From Alphaproteobacteria bacterium (GTDB taxonomy: Bacteria; Pseudomonadota; Alphaproteobacteria; Micropepsales; Micropepsaceae): a stretch of 64,000 nucleotides of DNA. The position numbers and the translations under genes are program-made. The notes under the pieces were generated by a model. The model had not been told where the DNA came from. It made no database searches and saw nothing but the letters and a program-made list of their open reading frames with translations. The stretch spans positions 108,291 through 172,290 of the forward strand of contig PLJH01000028.1 of NCBI GenBank assembly GCA_003139615.1. Reading direction: 5' to 3'. Shown here piece after piece: positions 36,987 to 47,700 of the stretch (its first letter is position 1; every line of letters begins with the position of its first letter).

Positions 36987-37024
36987 CGAAGCTCGTCCCC
37001 CTCCTCGAAGGGGGACGAGCTTCG
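36987..37024. repeat. Perfect hairpin, 15-bp arms, 8-nt loop; terminator-like without T tract
   Basis: CGAAGCTCGTCCCCC-tcctcgaa-GGGGGACGAGCTTCG. Confidence 0.75.
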
Positions 37025-37366
37025 CGATGCACATTGGCTGAAGTTCCGAGGCCGTCTGAGCGCGGCTTTACGATTGCGGGTCGTCCGGTTTTTCGAAAAC
37101 GGACAGAGAGTTATGTCGTGTGGTCATGTCGCCGTCGGGAAATCGTCCGCGAAGGCTCTCGTATCTTATTGAATAGATTGAATTAATTCGGTAATCAGAG
37201 AAATTGCTGCGGCTGCTTCCCATTTGCCGAGGATTTCGACTAGCCTCCGCCGCGCGCGTAAGACGCGCGGGGTCGGGCGGTCGTTGGCGCTCGACTGCAA
37301 AGGGCCAAGAGCTTCGTAACCTTTCAGTTTGTGAGCCCCACTCACGCCACAGTGGGCCCGCTCCGA

Positions 37367-38287
37367 ATGACGACTCCGTTCTCCGAAAAGCTTCGCCTCG
37401 TGCTCAAGATGCTGTCGATGAGCAGCGCGCAACTCGCTTCGGAGTTGGGCACCGACAAGTCGGTCGTGAGCCGATGGCTGAAGGGCAGCGTACTGCCTTC
37501 GGCGCACAATCTGTCGCGATTGACGTCCGTAATTGCGACACGGGTCACGAGCTTCCGCACGCTGGATTGGGAGCGCGAGCCGCAGGATTTCGCCGAAATG
37601 TTCGGCGCCGATCCGGATGCGATCAGCCGCGCGATGGGCGGCCCGCTGCAGTCGCGCGGTCTCCCGCTTTCCAATTTCGTTCAGATGCTCGAATCCGCCG
37701 AGCGTCGCGGCAAGTCCTACGAAGGCTTCTTTCGCTCGACGCGTCCGGCGCCGACGGCCCCCGGACGCTTCATTCACGAACAGGGCATGATAAGGCGCGA
37801 CCCGATCGGGTTGCTGAAATTAACGATGGGAAGCGCGGGGACGGTCGTAGAAGGATGGATGATTCCGCTGCACGGCCAGCTCTATTCTATTGCCACCGAG
37901 ATGAATAGCGGAACCCTCTTGTTCGGCATCTTCAACGGCTTGGGCGCGACAAAGGTTGATGTATTCGATGGACTCACTCTTCTCCCGGGTGCCGACAAGG
38001 GGCGATCACCGACGGCCACCGCCATTCTTTGCGAACGGGTCGGCAACCTCAGCGGCGACCCAGAGACCGACGACCGCTGCTGCCGCGAATTGATGGCGAT
38101 CAATCCCCTGGCGCCCGAAGGCTCGGTTCCGGAACACATCCGCAATCATCTGGTGCGCGATATCGGACCGGCTCAACTGGCGTTGGGCGGAGATTGGCTC
38201 TTGAACGCGCTGCTGAGCCGCTCGATGAGCAGCGGACCGGACTTCGACACGTTGCACGCAGCCGAAGAAGTTAAGACTAAAAAGTAG
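37367..38287 (+). CDS. XRE-type HTH transcriptional regulator with C-terminal effector-like domain
   Basis: MTTPFSEKLRLVLKMLSMSSAQLASELGTDKSVVSRWLKGSVLPSAHNLSRLT. Confidence 0.75.
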   Translation: MTTPFSEKLRLVLKMLSMSSAQLASELGTDKSVVSRWLKGSVLPSAHNLSRLTSVIATRVTSFRTLDWEREPQDFAEMFGADPDAISRAMGGPLQSRGLPLSNFVQMLESAERRGKSYEGFFRSTRPAPTAPGRFIHEQGMIRRDPIGLLKLTMGSAGTVVEGWMIPLHGQLYSIATEMNSGTLLFGIFNGLGATKVDVFDGLTLLPGADKGRSPTATAILCERVGNLSGDPETDDRCCRELMAINPLAPEGSVPEHIRNHLVRDIGPAQLALGGDWLLNALLSRSMSSGPDFDTLHAAEEVKTKK

Positions 38288-38512
38288 GTTTGCAAACTTG
38301 CCTACATGCGTGCCGGCGACTCTGTGCAACTTCGTGCATCGCGAAGACGTGCGATGCGCTTGTAAGCGACACCCAGCGTCGCCGATAAGGGACGGCGCTG
38401 TGACGCGGCCGGGATCGGCCTCAACACGTAAAAAAATTGAAATCCGACCAGTGACTGCGGAGCGTATCGCTGCGCGGCGATGGAACCGGTTTGCCAGGAA
38501 AGAAGCCAAGAA

Positions 38513-40453
38513 ATGACTGTCGCAAACAACCAGATTTTCCCGGACGATGACCGGGTTTATTCGGGCGAATGGAACCACACGCCCACCGCTGCAACGGGCC
38601 TTCAAACGGTTTCCCCGAACGCGCCCATCGTCGTCACCGCGACCACGGATTATACGGGCACGACCCTCTCGGATGTGTCCGCCATCACTTTCAACACAAG
38701 CGTTGCCTCGACGGCCACGTTCCTTGCATCCCAGTTCGGTGCCGGCGGAATCGCGACGAACGCCGCCATTGCGGGCGACAGCAACAGCGACACGATTGCG
38801 GTCGATATGGGTGCCGGTCAGACATTCGATGCGTCGGGCCTGCAACTCCAAAGCTGGTCGAGTTCCGACAAGTTCACGTTCACCGGTACCGGCAACAACG
38901 ATATCAACGGCACCGGCGGCACCAACGCATATGTACTTCACGGCGACCATGACGTTCTCACGGGAGGTGCCGGAAACGACACGTTCTATATGGGCGATCA
39001 ATTCGATTTCACCGACTCCATCAACGGCGGCGCCGGCATCAACACTCTTGCACGTTCCGGCGACTACAACGCGCCGTCGATTACGATTACGGCGGCGATG
39101 CTGCAAAACGTGGGAAAGATCGTGCTGACCGCTGGAAACGGCTACGGGCTCACCATCGACAGCGGCGTGGTAAGTTCGGGCCAGACAATGACGGTCGACG
39201 GGGCCGCAATGGTCGCGGGCAATAATCTGACGCTTGACGTATCGGCGGATACGGGCGGCCGATATGTTGTCGACCTCGGTGGAGGCTACAATATCGTCGA
39301 TTTGAACGCTCAGGTTGACGTCGTTCATGCAGGCGCCGGACAAAATTTCATCTATGTCGAGAACGGCATCATGTCCGCGCAGGACAAGATCGTGGGTGCG
39401 GGAACGACCGTGCTTACGCTCAGCGGCGATTACTCCCACGGCTATGCATTCGGCGCTTCCACGATAACCGGTGTGAACGAGATCGATCTGGTCGCCGGCA
39501 ACAGCTACAAGCTCTACTCCAACGACGCCAATCTTGCAGCCGGGAAAGTAATGGGCATCGACGGTTCCCAACTCGGCACGGCCGATTCGATGTCTTTCGA
39601 TGGCTCCCACGAAACGGATGGCGCGTTCAGTTTCTCTGCCGGCGCCGGCAGGGACACATTGATCGGCGGTGCAGGCAATGACGATTTTTTCTTCGCATCC
39701 GGCGAGATGTTGACTGCTGCGGATCATGTCAACGGCGGAGGCGACAACAACAACCGTCTCTTTCTGACCGGCGATTATTCGGCTGGCGTGAAATTCGGAG
39801 TTTCGACCGTCGAAAACATTCAATCCATCAATCTGGGCACCGGTTACAGCTACAAGCTGACGACGAATGATGCCACGGTTGCGGCGGGTCAGACTTTGAC
39901 CGTCAATGGCCTTAGTCTCGACGCGGCCCACTCGCTTTATTTCAACGGTTCCGCGGAGACGAATGGCGCGTTCAATTTCCTCGGCGGCGCCGGCAACGAT
40001 ACGTTGATAGGCGGAAAAGGAAACGATGTCTTCAACGGTGGTGGCGGCGCCGACGTTATGACTTCGGGCGGCGGTGGCGACCAGTTTTATTACTCCAATG
40101 TCAGCGATTCGACGAGCACGAGCCACGACACGATTCACGGGTTCGACGCTTTGGGAGATTACTTTGTCATGGTCGGCAGCATGGCGCTTCCCAATGCGAT
40201 CGATGCCACTGTGAGCACGGGCAAGCTGACGAGCGGCGCCTTTGATACCGGTCTTTCGCAGGCTGTCGGCGCAGCCCAGCTCCATCCCCACGATGCCGTT
40301 TTGTTCACACCGACACTGGGGAATCTGATGGGGCATACGTTTCTCGTCATCGACGAAAACGGCGTCGCCGGATATCAAGCCGGCCAGGATCTCGTGATCG
40401 ACATCACGGGTGCAACAAACCTCCTCCACCTCGGCACTGGAAATTTCATTTAG
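38513..40453 (+). CDS. RTX-type calcium-binding repeat protein
   Basis: LTGGAGNDTFYMG, DTLIGGAGNDDFFF, DTLIGGKGNDVFNGGGGADVMTSGGGGDQF; C-terminal TFLVIDENGVAGYQAGQDLVIDITGATNL. Confidence 0.85.
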   Translation: MTVANNQIFPDDDRVYSGEWNHTPTAATGLQTVSPNAPIVVTATTDYTGTTLSDVSAITFNTSVASTATFLASQFGAGGIATNAAIAGDSNSDTIAVDMGAGQTFDASGLQLQSWSSSDKFTFTGTGNNDINGTGGTNAYVLHGDHDVLTGGAGNDTFYMGDQFDFTDSINGGAGINTLARSGDYNAPSITITAAMLQNVGKIVLTAGNGYGLTIDSGVVSSGQTMTVDGAAMVAGNNLTLDVSADTGGRYVVDLGGGYNIVDLNAQVDVVHAGAGQNFIYVENGIMSAQDKIVGAGTTVLTLSGDYSHGYAFGASTITGVNEIDLVAGNSYKLYSNDANLAAGKVMGIDGSQLGTADSMSFDGSHETDGAFSFSAGAGRDTLIGGAGNDDFFFASGEMLTAADHVNGGGDNNNRLFLTGDYSAGVKFGVSTVENIQSINLGTGYSYKLTTNDATVAAGQTLTVNGLSLDAAHSLYFNGSAETNGAFNFLGGAGNDTLIGGKGNDVFNGGGGADVMTSGGGGDQFYYSNVSDSTSTSHDTIHGFDALGDYFVMVGSMALPNAIDATVSTGKLTSGAFDTGLSQAVGAAQLHPHDAVLFTPTLGNLMGHTFLVIDENGVAGYQAGQDLVIDITGATNLLHLGTGNFI

Positions 40454-40474
40454 TTCGAAGGAACATTCGATCGC

Positions 40475-41677
40475 TCAATAGCGCAAAAAGGCGCGCCGCT
40501 CGCCGAGCCAGCTTTGCTCGTCGGGAATGGTGAACGCATCGAGGTCGTGCGGCGTGGCGCGCGCATCGTCCACCCATTCGCGCAACAGCGGGCCGCCGTT
40601 GATGACATCGATGGCGTGCTTGCCGTGCTCGTATTCATAGGCGAAGTCGCGCCACAGCGGATAATCCGGATAGAGCTTCCGGATCGCCTTGAACGCGAGC
40701 GCCTGGATGCGCCATGGCTTGAACGCGTCGTGCTGGTAGCCGGGCCCCTCGGTGTGGATCTGCACACCATGGCACAGCGCGCCCGCGTGCTTGTGGAAGG
40801 TCGGTTCGAACCAGCACTCGCGCAAGTGGCAACCCGCGAGCCAGTGCGGCGCCAGCGCATGCATCTCCGTCATCACGCGCCGCGCATCGATATCGGGCGC
40901 CCCGAACAGCTCGAGCGGCCGCGTGGTGCCGCGCCCTTCCGAAAGCGTCGTGCCTTCCAGCATCACGGTGCCCGCATAGGCGCGCGCCATCCAGAGGTTC
41001 GGCGCGTTGGGGCTCGGATTGACCCAGACGCGCTCGCCGAGAGGCCAGCCGAAGCCCGGGGCCGCATCGGGCCGCCAGCCTTCCATCTCCACAATGCGAT
41101 AGGCGACATCGAGCTTTAGGGTCGCGATGAACCACAGGCCCAATTCGCCCAGCGTCAGCCCATGCCGCATGGGGAGCGCGCCCGCGCCGACGAAACTCTC
41201 CCATCCCGCCCGCAACCTGAGACCTTCAACCGGCCGGCCCGCAGGGTTCGGGCGATCGAGCACCCAAACTTCCTTGCCGCGTTTCGCCGCTGCTTCCAGC
41301 ATGTATCGCAACGTCGTGACGAAGGTGTAGATGCGGCAGCCGAGGTCCTGCAGATCGACGAGCACAACATCGCATGTGTCCATCATCGCGCCGGCGGGCT
41401 TGCGCACCTCGCCGTAAAGGCTGAACACGGGAATGCCGAGAACCGGATCGTGGAAATCCGCCGTCTCCACCATGTTGTCCTGCTTGTCGCCCCGCATGCC
41501 ATGCTGCGGTCCGAACGCGGCCGTCAGCTTGACGTCGCCGGTCGCGGCCAGTGCATCGAGCGAATGCGTCAGGTGATGCGTGAAAGACGCCGGATGCGCG
41601 AGCACCGCCACGCGCCGGCCCCCCAGGGGCGCGCGCAATTGGGGTTCCGCCAGCAGTCGATCGATGCCGAATTTCAT
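40475..41677 (-). CDS. DUF1343 protein (NamZ-like exo-beta-N-acetylmuramidase family)
   Basis: VAVLAHPASFTHHLTHSLDAL, FGPQHGMRGDKQDNM, FSLYGEVRKPAGAMMDTCDVVLVDLQDLGCRIYTFVTTLRYMLEAA, EGTTLSEGRGTTRPLELFGAP. Confidence 0.88.
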   Translation of the reverse strand: MKFGIDRLLAEPQLRAPLGGRRVAVLAHPASFTHHLTHSLDALAATGDVKLTAAFGPQHGMRGDKQDNMVETADFHDPVLGIPVFSLYGEVRKPAGAMMDTCDVVLVDLQDLGCRIYTFVTTLRYMLEAAAKRGKEVWVLDRPNPAGRPVEGLRLRAGWESFVGAGALPMRHGLTLGELGLWFIATLKLDVAYRIVEMEGWRPDAAPGFGWPLGERVWVNPSPNAPNLWMARAYAGTVMLEGTTLSEGRGTTRPLELFGAPDIDARRVMTEMHALAPHWLAGCHLRECWFEPTFHKHAGALCHGVQIHTEGPGYQHDAFKPWRIQALAFKAIRKLYPDYPLWRDFAYEYEHGKHAIDVINGGPLLREWVDDARATPHDLDAFTIPDEQSWLGERRAFLRY

Positions 41678-41681
41678 GGGA

Positions 41682-42227
41682 TTACGCTGTCGGAACTTCC
41701 AGCGCAAAGCAATCGGAATGATGGAAATCCGGCTTGCCCGCAGGATGCGCCAGCGCCCAATAGGATTTGCGGCCGCTCGTCTCTTCGATCACCGCCGAGA
41801 GGCCGAGATGCCAGGGTGCATTGAGAGGCAGGCCCTGCAACCGATCGAGTTCCAGTTCGACGTGCAGTTCATGGCCCGCGTTGTTCGATTGCACATCGAT
41901 GCGCGGCACATCGATTTTGCTCGCCGGCGCCATGCCGCTTCTGTAACCGTCAAACCGGTAGGCCGCCCATTGCGTCGAGGGCGCAAAGTTGAACTCGTAA
42001 TACGCAACGTCGGCCGACGCCCGCACGAAAGCCTCAAAACAGGTGCCCTGCCAAAGCTCGTCCGTGCGCAGGGCCGCGGCTATTGGCGGGAGGCGGAATG
42101 CACCGATATTGCCGGTCGCGATGTAGTGCAGCGCTAGCACGCCGGCGCGCGAGCGCGAGACTTCCACGTCGATGCGAAAGTCGGCTTCAGGTCGAAATTC
42201 CGGATGAGGAGTCAGAGGGAGGTGCAT
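41682..42227 (-). CDS. DOMON-like domain protein
   Basis: LALHYIATGNIGAFRLPPIAAALRTDELWQGTCFEAFVRASADVAYYEFNFAPSTQWAAYRFDGYRSG. Confidence 0.7.
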   Translation of the reverse strand: MHLPLTPHPEFRPEADFRIDVEVSRSRAGVLALHYIATGNIGAFRLPPIAAALRTDELWQGTCFEAFVRASADVAYYEFNFAPSTQWAAYRFDGYRSGMAPASKIDVPRIDVQSNNAGHELHVELELDRLQGLPLNAPWHLGLSAVIEETSGRKSYWALAHPAGKPDFHHSDCFALEVPTA

Positions 42228-42418
42228 CAGCGCATCCTAGCATTTCTGCTGCGTTTTCATGAGCTTGGAGGCATGGTGCCATCGCTGCGCATGACGTTAC
42301 AACTTCAAACCACTTTCGACGGGAAATGATGTAACTGTCATCAAATTCTTGTCTCCGTAGCTCGCAGGGTTGCCCTGACTCGGCTTACTCTTGCACGTTT
42401 TTTGACGATGGCTTGCTC

Positions 42419-43045
42419 ATGACAAAATCCATTGATGATCTGCGAGACATTTATTCCACCATTATGGGTGAAATCAAACTCCGCAGCGAGGTAATAGAGA
42501 ATACACTAGGCATGAAATCGCTCATGGGCATAGGTCCACGATGTGAGCTTTGCTGGCTGCAACTTCGTATGATCTGCGAATGTATTGCGCTGGCCTGCCT
42601 TGCGGCACACGGCGATCTCGCCGCCACACGGACCAAGAAGTTGCACTCAGCGTATGAGGCAGACAGAATCCTGAGGGCCTTGGAGAAACTGCTTCCCAAA
42701 TTCTTCCCCATCCCGGCACGTCAAATCAAAACACGGGAAGGGAAGGTAACTGGATACCTGGAAGCCGTTCCGGGTACTTTTCTCACAAAGACCGATATCC
42801 TCAAACTTTATTGGGAGTGCAGTTCTCATTTGCACAAGAAGCCATTGGGCGAATTTGAAGTTTTTCACGTTTTGGCGAATGAGCCTAAGAAAATACAGGC
42901 GATAAATACCAAGCTGCGGGGTACGCTCGCCCAGCACCGTATCATTCTTTCGACCCCAGATGAGTCCCTGTGGGTCGAGATGCACGGTGGCCCGGCGGGC
43001 AAAGTAAAAACAGCTCTCGTTTGGTACGGGCCAGAAAAGACTTGA
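42419..43045 (+). CDS. Hypothetical protein
   Basis: MTKSIDDLRDIYSTIMGEIKLRSEVIENTL...RCELCWLQLRMICECIALACLAAHG; lower-GC composition by eye. Confidence 0.55.
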   Translation: MTKSIDDLRDIYSTIMGEIKLRSEVIENTLGMKSLMGIGPRCELCWLQLRMICECIALACLAAHGDLAATRTKKLHSAYEADRILRALEKLLPKFFPIPARQIKTREGKVTGYLEAVPGTFLTKTDILKLYWECSSHLHKKPLGEFEVFHVLANEPKKIQAINTKLRGTLAQHRIILSTPDESLWVEMHGGPAGKVKTALVWYGPEKT

Positions 43046-43074
43046 GTCCGTTAATGCGTTTGGACCACCGGGTA

Positions 43075-44727
43075 TCAACTGCCGCCGAGCACCCGGGTCA
43101 CATTTGCCTGCGCATCCTTCTGGATTTCGCGCAAATGTTCTTCGCTCTTAAAACTCTCAGCGTAGATTTTATAGACGTCTTCGGTTCCCGACGGCCGCGC
43201 GGCGAACCAGCCGTTTTTCGCGACCACCTTGAGGCCGCCGATGGGTGCGTCGTTGCCGGGCGCCTTGACGAGCTTTTGCTCGATCGGTTCGCCGGCCAGT
43301 TCCTTCGCGTCGAACTTTTCGGGGTCGAGTGCCCCCAGAAGCTTCTTCTGCTCGCGCGAAGCCGGCGCGTCGATGCGCTGGTAAAACGATTTTCCGAGCG
43401 TACGCGTGACCGTCTCGTAGAAGGTGTTCGGGTCCTGTTTGGTCTTCGCCGTGATCTCGGCGGCGAGCAGGCCCATGATCAGCCCGTCCTTGTCCGTCGT
43501 CCACACCGATCCATCGCGGCGCAGGAACGACGCGCCCGCGCTCTCTTCGCCGCCAAAACCCAGCGTGCCGTCGATCAGGCCTTCGCTGAACCATTTGAAC
43601 CCGACCGGCACCTCAACGAGTTTGCGGTCGAGCTTCCCAACCACGCGATCGATCATGCCGCTGGAGACGACGGTTTTGCCGATCGCGGCGTCTTTCTTCC
43701 AATCCGTGCGATTTGTGAACAGATAGGCGATGGCAGCCGCCAGGAAATAATTCGGGTTCATCAACCCGCTGGACGGGCAGACGATGCCGTGGCGGTCCGC
43801 ATCCGTATCGTTGGCGAAGGCAATGTCGAACTTGTTGCTCATCGCGATCAACCGCGTCATGGCATAGGGCGACGAGCAGTCCATCCTGATCTTGCCGTCC
43901 CAGTCGACGGTCATGAATCGGAAGGTCGGATCGACGGCATCGTTCGTGATCGTGGCCGCGATCTTGTAGCGCTCGATGATCGGCTGCCAGTAATGAACGG
44001 CCGCACCTCCCAGGGGATCGATGCCGATGCGCACGCCGCTGGCGCGGATCGCATCCATGTCGACGACATTGGCGAGATCGGCGACGTAAGGCCCGATATA
44101 GTCGCGCTGGTGAACGCAAGGCGATTTGAGCGCGCGCGCCAACGGAATGCGCGTCACGCCTTCGAGCTTCTTTTCGAGGAACCCGTTGGCGGCGTTCTCG
44201 ATGGCGCCCGTGATGTCGACATCGGCCGGGCCGCCGTTCGTGGGATTATATTTGAAGCCGCCTTCGTCGGGTGGATTGTGCGACGGGCTGATCACGATCC
44301 CGTCGGCCAGGCCCGTCTTGCGGCCGCGATTGTAAGTGAGGATCGCGTGCGAGATGACCGGCGTGGGCGTGTAGCCGCGTGCCGCGTCGATCATCGTCTC
44401 GCCGCCGTTGGCCGCGAGTACTTCAAGCGCGCTCGCGAAAGCAGGCTCGGACAACGCATGCGTGTCCATGCCCAGGAACAGCGGCCCGTCGACGCCGGCC
44501 TGCTTGCGGTATTGGCAAACCGCCTGCGAAATCGCGAGGATATGCGCTTCATTGAACGCGGTCGCGAACGCCGAGCCGCGATGGCCCGAGGTGCCGAACG
44601 CGACGCGCTGCGATACGACGGATGGGTCGGGCACATCGGAATAATAGGCGGTGATCAGCCGCGCGACATTGACGAGCATGCTCGCGGGCGCCGGTTTTCC
44701 GGCAAGAGGGTTCACGTTTTCCGCCAC
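43075..44727 (-). CDS. pgm: Phosphoglucomutase (alpha-D-glucose phosphate-specific)
   Basis: FGTSGHRGSAFATAFNEAHILAISQAV, GIVISPSHNPPDEGGFKYN, FANDTDADRHGIV. Confidence 0.92.
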   Translation of the reverse strand: MAENVNPLAGKPAPASMLVNVARLITAYYSDVPDPSVVSQRVAFGTSGHRGSAFATAFNEAHILAISQAVCQYRKQAGVDGPLFLGMDTHALSEPAFASALEVLAANGGETMIDAARGYTPTPVISHAILTYNRGRKTGLADGIVISPSHNPPDEGGFKYNPTNGGPADVDITGAIENAANGFLEKKLEGVTRIPLARALKSPCVHQRDYIGPYVADLANVVDMDAIRASGVRIGIDPLGGAAVHYWQPIIERYKIAATITNDAVDPTFRFMTVDWDGKIRMDCSSPYAMTRLIAMSNKFDIAFANDTDADRHGIVCPSSGLMNPNYFLAAAIAYLFTNRTDWKKDAAIGKTVVSSGMIDRVVGKLDRKLVEVPVGFKWFSEGLIDGTLGFGGEESAGASFLRRDGSVWTTDKDGLIMGLLAAEITAKTKQDPNTFYETVTRTLGKSFYQRIDAPASREQKKLLGALDPEKFDAKELAGEPIEQKLVKAPGNDAPIGGLKVVAKNGWFAARPSGTEDVYKIYAESFKSEEHLREIQKDAQANVTRVLGGS

Positions 44728-44742
44728 GACAATCCTCGCATT

Positions 44743-47700
44743 CTATCCCAGAACGACATGCACCACATGCGTGGCGCCATCGTCTACCAAAGGCACAAGA
44801 AGTTTCTTATTCCCGGTCAGCATCTCGCCGTCGACCCGCGTCGCGAGAATGCCGCGGCAAACACCCAGCGGGTTCTCGACCGTGATTTCGTAACGCGACG
44901 AACGATAGCGGAACGCGATTTCGAAGCTGGGCCAATCGTGCGGAATACAGGGATCGATCGCCAGGTTTTCGCCTTGCACCCGGAAGCCGAGCAGCCATTC
45001 CAGGGTCGCGCGATACATCCAGCCGGCCGAACCCGAATACCAGGTCCATCCGCCGCGCCCCGCATGCGGCGGCACGGAGTACACATCGGCGCAGGCCACA
45101 TAAGGCTCGACCTTGTAGCGATGGATTCCGGTCGGGCTGTCGGAATGGCGGATCGGATTGAGCATGGACAGCAATTCGCCCGCCTTATCGCCGTCGCCCA
45201 GCATGGCGAACGCAAGGGCCGCCCAGACGGCGCCATGCGTATATTGTCCACCGTTTTCGCGGATGCCGGGCGGATAGCCCTTGATATAGCCGGGATCGCG
45301 CTGTGGGTGATCGAAGGGCGGCGTAAACAACAGCGAGACCTTGTCGTCGCGGCGCACGAGATATTTGTCGACCGCGGCCATCGCACGCGCAGCCCGCTGC
45401 GGTTCCGCGGCGCGCGACATCACCGACCAGGATTGCGCAATCGAATCGATTCGGCATTCATTGTTGGCGACGGAGCCGAGCGGCGAGCCGTCGTCGAAAT
45501 AGGCGCGGCGATACCAGTCGCCATCCCAGGCTTCGCGCTCAAGAGCCTCCTTGAGGGCGGCTGCGTGTTGACGCCACTCCAGCGCGTGCCCGCTGCCCCG
45601 ATGGCGTTCGTCCACATTGGCGAAGGCGCTCAGCGTCGAATAGAAGAACCAGCCCAGCCACACGCTTTCGCCTTTACCGCCTTCGCCGATGCGGTCCATG
45701 CCGTCATTCCAGTCGCCCGTTCCCATCAGCGGCAGCCCGTGCGCGCCGATTGCGAGGCATTTCTCGAGCGCCAGCGCGCAATGATCGAACAGGCTCGCGG
45801 TCTTGTGCGAAACGGTCGGCAGGAAAAACGCGTCGCGTTCGCCATCGTGCAGCACGGGGCCTTCGAGGAACGGCACCATTTCGTCGAGCACGGCGAAATC
45901 GCCGGTGACCTGAACATAATGTGCCACGACATAAGCGAGCCAGCCGCAATCGTCGGCCACACGCGTGCGGATGCCGCGTCCCGATTCCGGCAGCCACCAA
46001 TGCTGCACGTCGCCTTCGAGGAATTGCCGGGCTGCGGCGCGCAGCAGATGTGCGCGCGCGATATCCGGCCGCGAGAGGCACATCGCCATCACATCCTGCA
46101 ACTGGTCGCGGAAGCCATAGGCGCCGCTCGCCTGGTAGAATCCGGTGCGTGCCCAGATCCGGCAACCGAGCGTCTGATAAGGGAGCCAACGATTGACGAG
46201 AATATCGAGCGCGCGATCGGGCGTCTTCACCTGGACAGTCCCGAGAATGTCGTCCCATTGCTTCGTAACGTCTGCAAACACTGCGTCGAGATCGGCCTTG
46301 CGGTATTTCGCAATCAGCGCCTGCGCGTCGGGCTTCGATCCGGTTTGACCAAGGAAGAACACGATTTCCGTTGAACCGATTGCGCTCAATCTCACCGGCG
46401 TCTGCAATGCGCCGCAGGGGTCGAGGGCAGGGCCGGTGCGGTTGGAGAGAACCGCGCCCGCCGTCAGCGCCAGCGGCCGATCGAGTGCGCCTTCGCGACC
46501 GATAAATTCCGAACGATCGCAGGTCCATGCGGTCTGCCGTCCGTTCAGGTCGGCGAACGCAATGCGTCCATCGAAATTTTCGCTGCAGGGGTTTTGTGCG
46601 AAGATCGCGCCCGTCTGCGGATCGATCTCCGTCACGATGTAAGGCGCGGTCGCGGACCGGTTCGTGCCGAGCACCCACTCGACATAGGACGTGACCGTCA
46701 GCCGTCTTTCGCGGCCCGAATGATTGGCGATCTTGAGCCGCGAAATCTTGATGGGGTCGTCGGTCGGCACGAATTGGAGAAGTTCGAGCGAAATGCCGTG
46801 CGCGTTGTGTTCGAAGCGGGTGTAACCCTGGCCGTGCCCGACGGCATAAGAAGCGTTCTTCTCGCGGATCGGAAGCGCAGTCGGCCCCCAGATTTCACCG
46901 GTCTCTTCGTCGCGCACATAGATGACTTCGCCGGGTGCATCGCCGACGGGGTCGTTCGACCACGGCGTCAGCTGATTCTGCTGGCTGTTGAGCGACCAGG
47001 TGAATCCGCTGCCGTCCGTCGAGACCAGAAACCCGAAAGACGGATTTGCCACGATGTTGACCCAGGGCGCAGGTGTGCGGTCTCCATTGCCGAGGATCGT
47101 CAGATATTCGTGTCCCTCTTTGGTGAACCCGCCGAGGCCGTTGAAAAACTCCATGTTGGGCCGTGGGAGGGGGAGTTCCGCCACGGGCGCCGGCAAAGTT
47201 CGCCGGGCGGGGGGCGCCACGCCGGGCTTGTTGTCGCGCGCGCGATTGATCTGTTCGGCCAGCGAATCGCGATTGCCATAGAGAACGGCGCGCGCAATCG
47301 CCTGAAGCAGCTGGTTGACGTCCGGGGAAATCAGGTCGGCGCGCAGGACGAACACGGAACCCCGCGCCGTATCGCTCGCGATCCGGGGCATCGATTGGTT
47401 CATGCGCACCAGCGCATCGATTTCAGACTGCAGATCCTGAACGTAAGAACTCGCCCGCTCATTGACGATCACGAGATCGACGGCAAGCTGCTTGAGCCGC
47501 CAATATTCGTGAGCGCCCAGCAACTGACGCACAAGCGCCAGATGGTCGTGATCGTCGATGCGCACGAGAACGATGGGAAGATCGCCGGAGATCCCGTTCA
47601 CCCACAAGGTCGACGTCTTGCGTATCCCGCGTTTGATGACCTCGGGGGCCGGTCGAAGGGTGGAATCGGAATAGAGCACATGGTTGGCGAGGCGTTGGAA

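Noticed and set aside
38006-40429. 807-aa minus-strand ORF
   Set aside because: Antisense to the RTX-type gene, repetitive only because the RTX repeats are
42970-46374. 1134-aa plus-strand ORF
   Set aside because: Antisense to pgm and the ndvB 3' part; composition is antisense artefact
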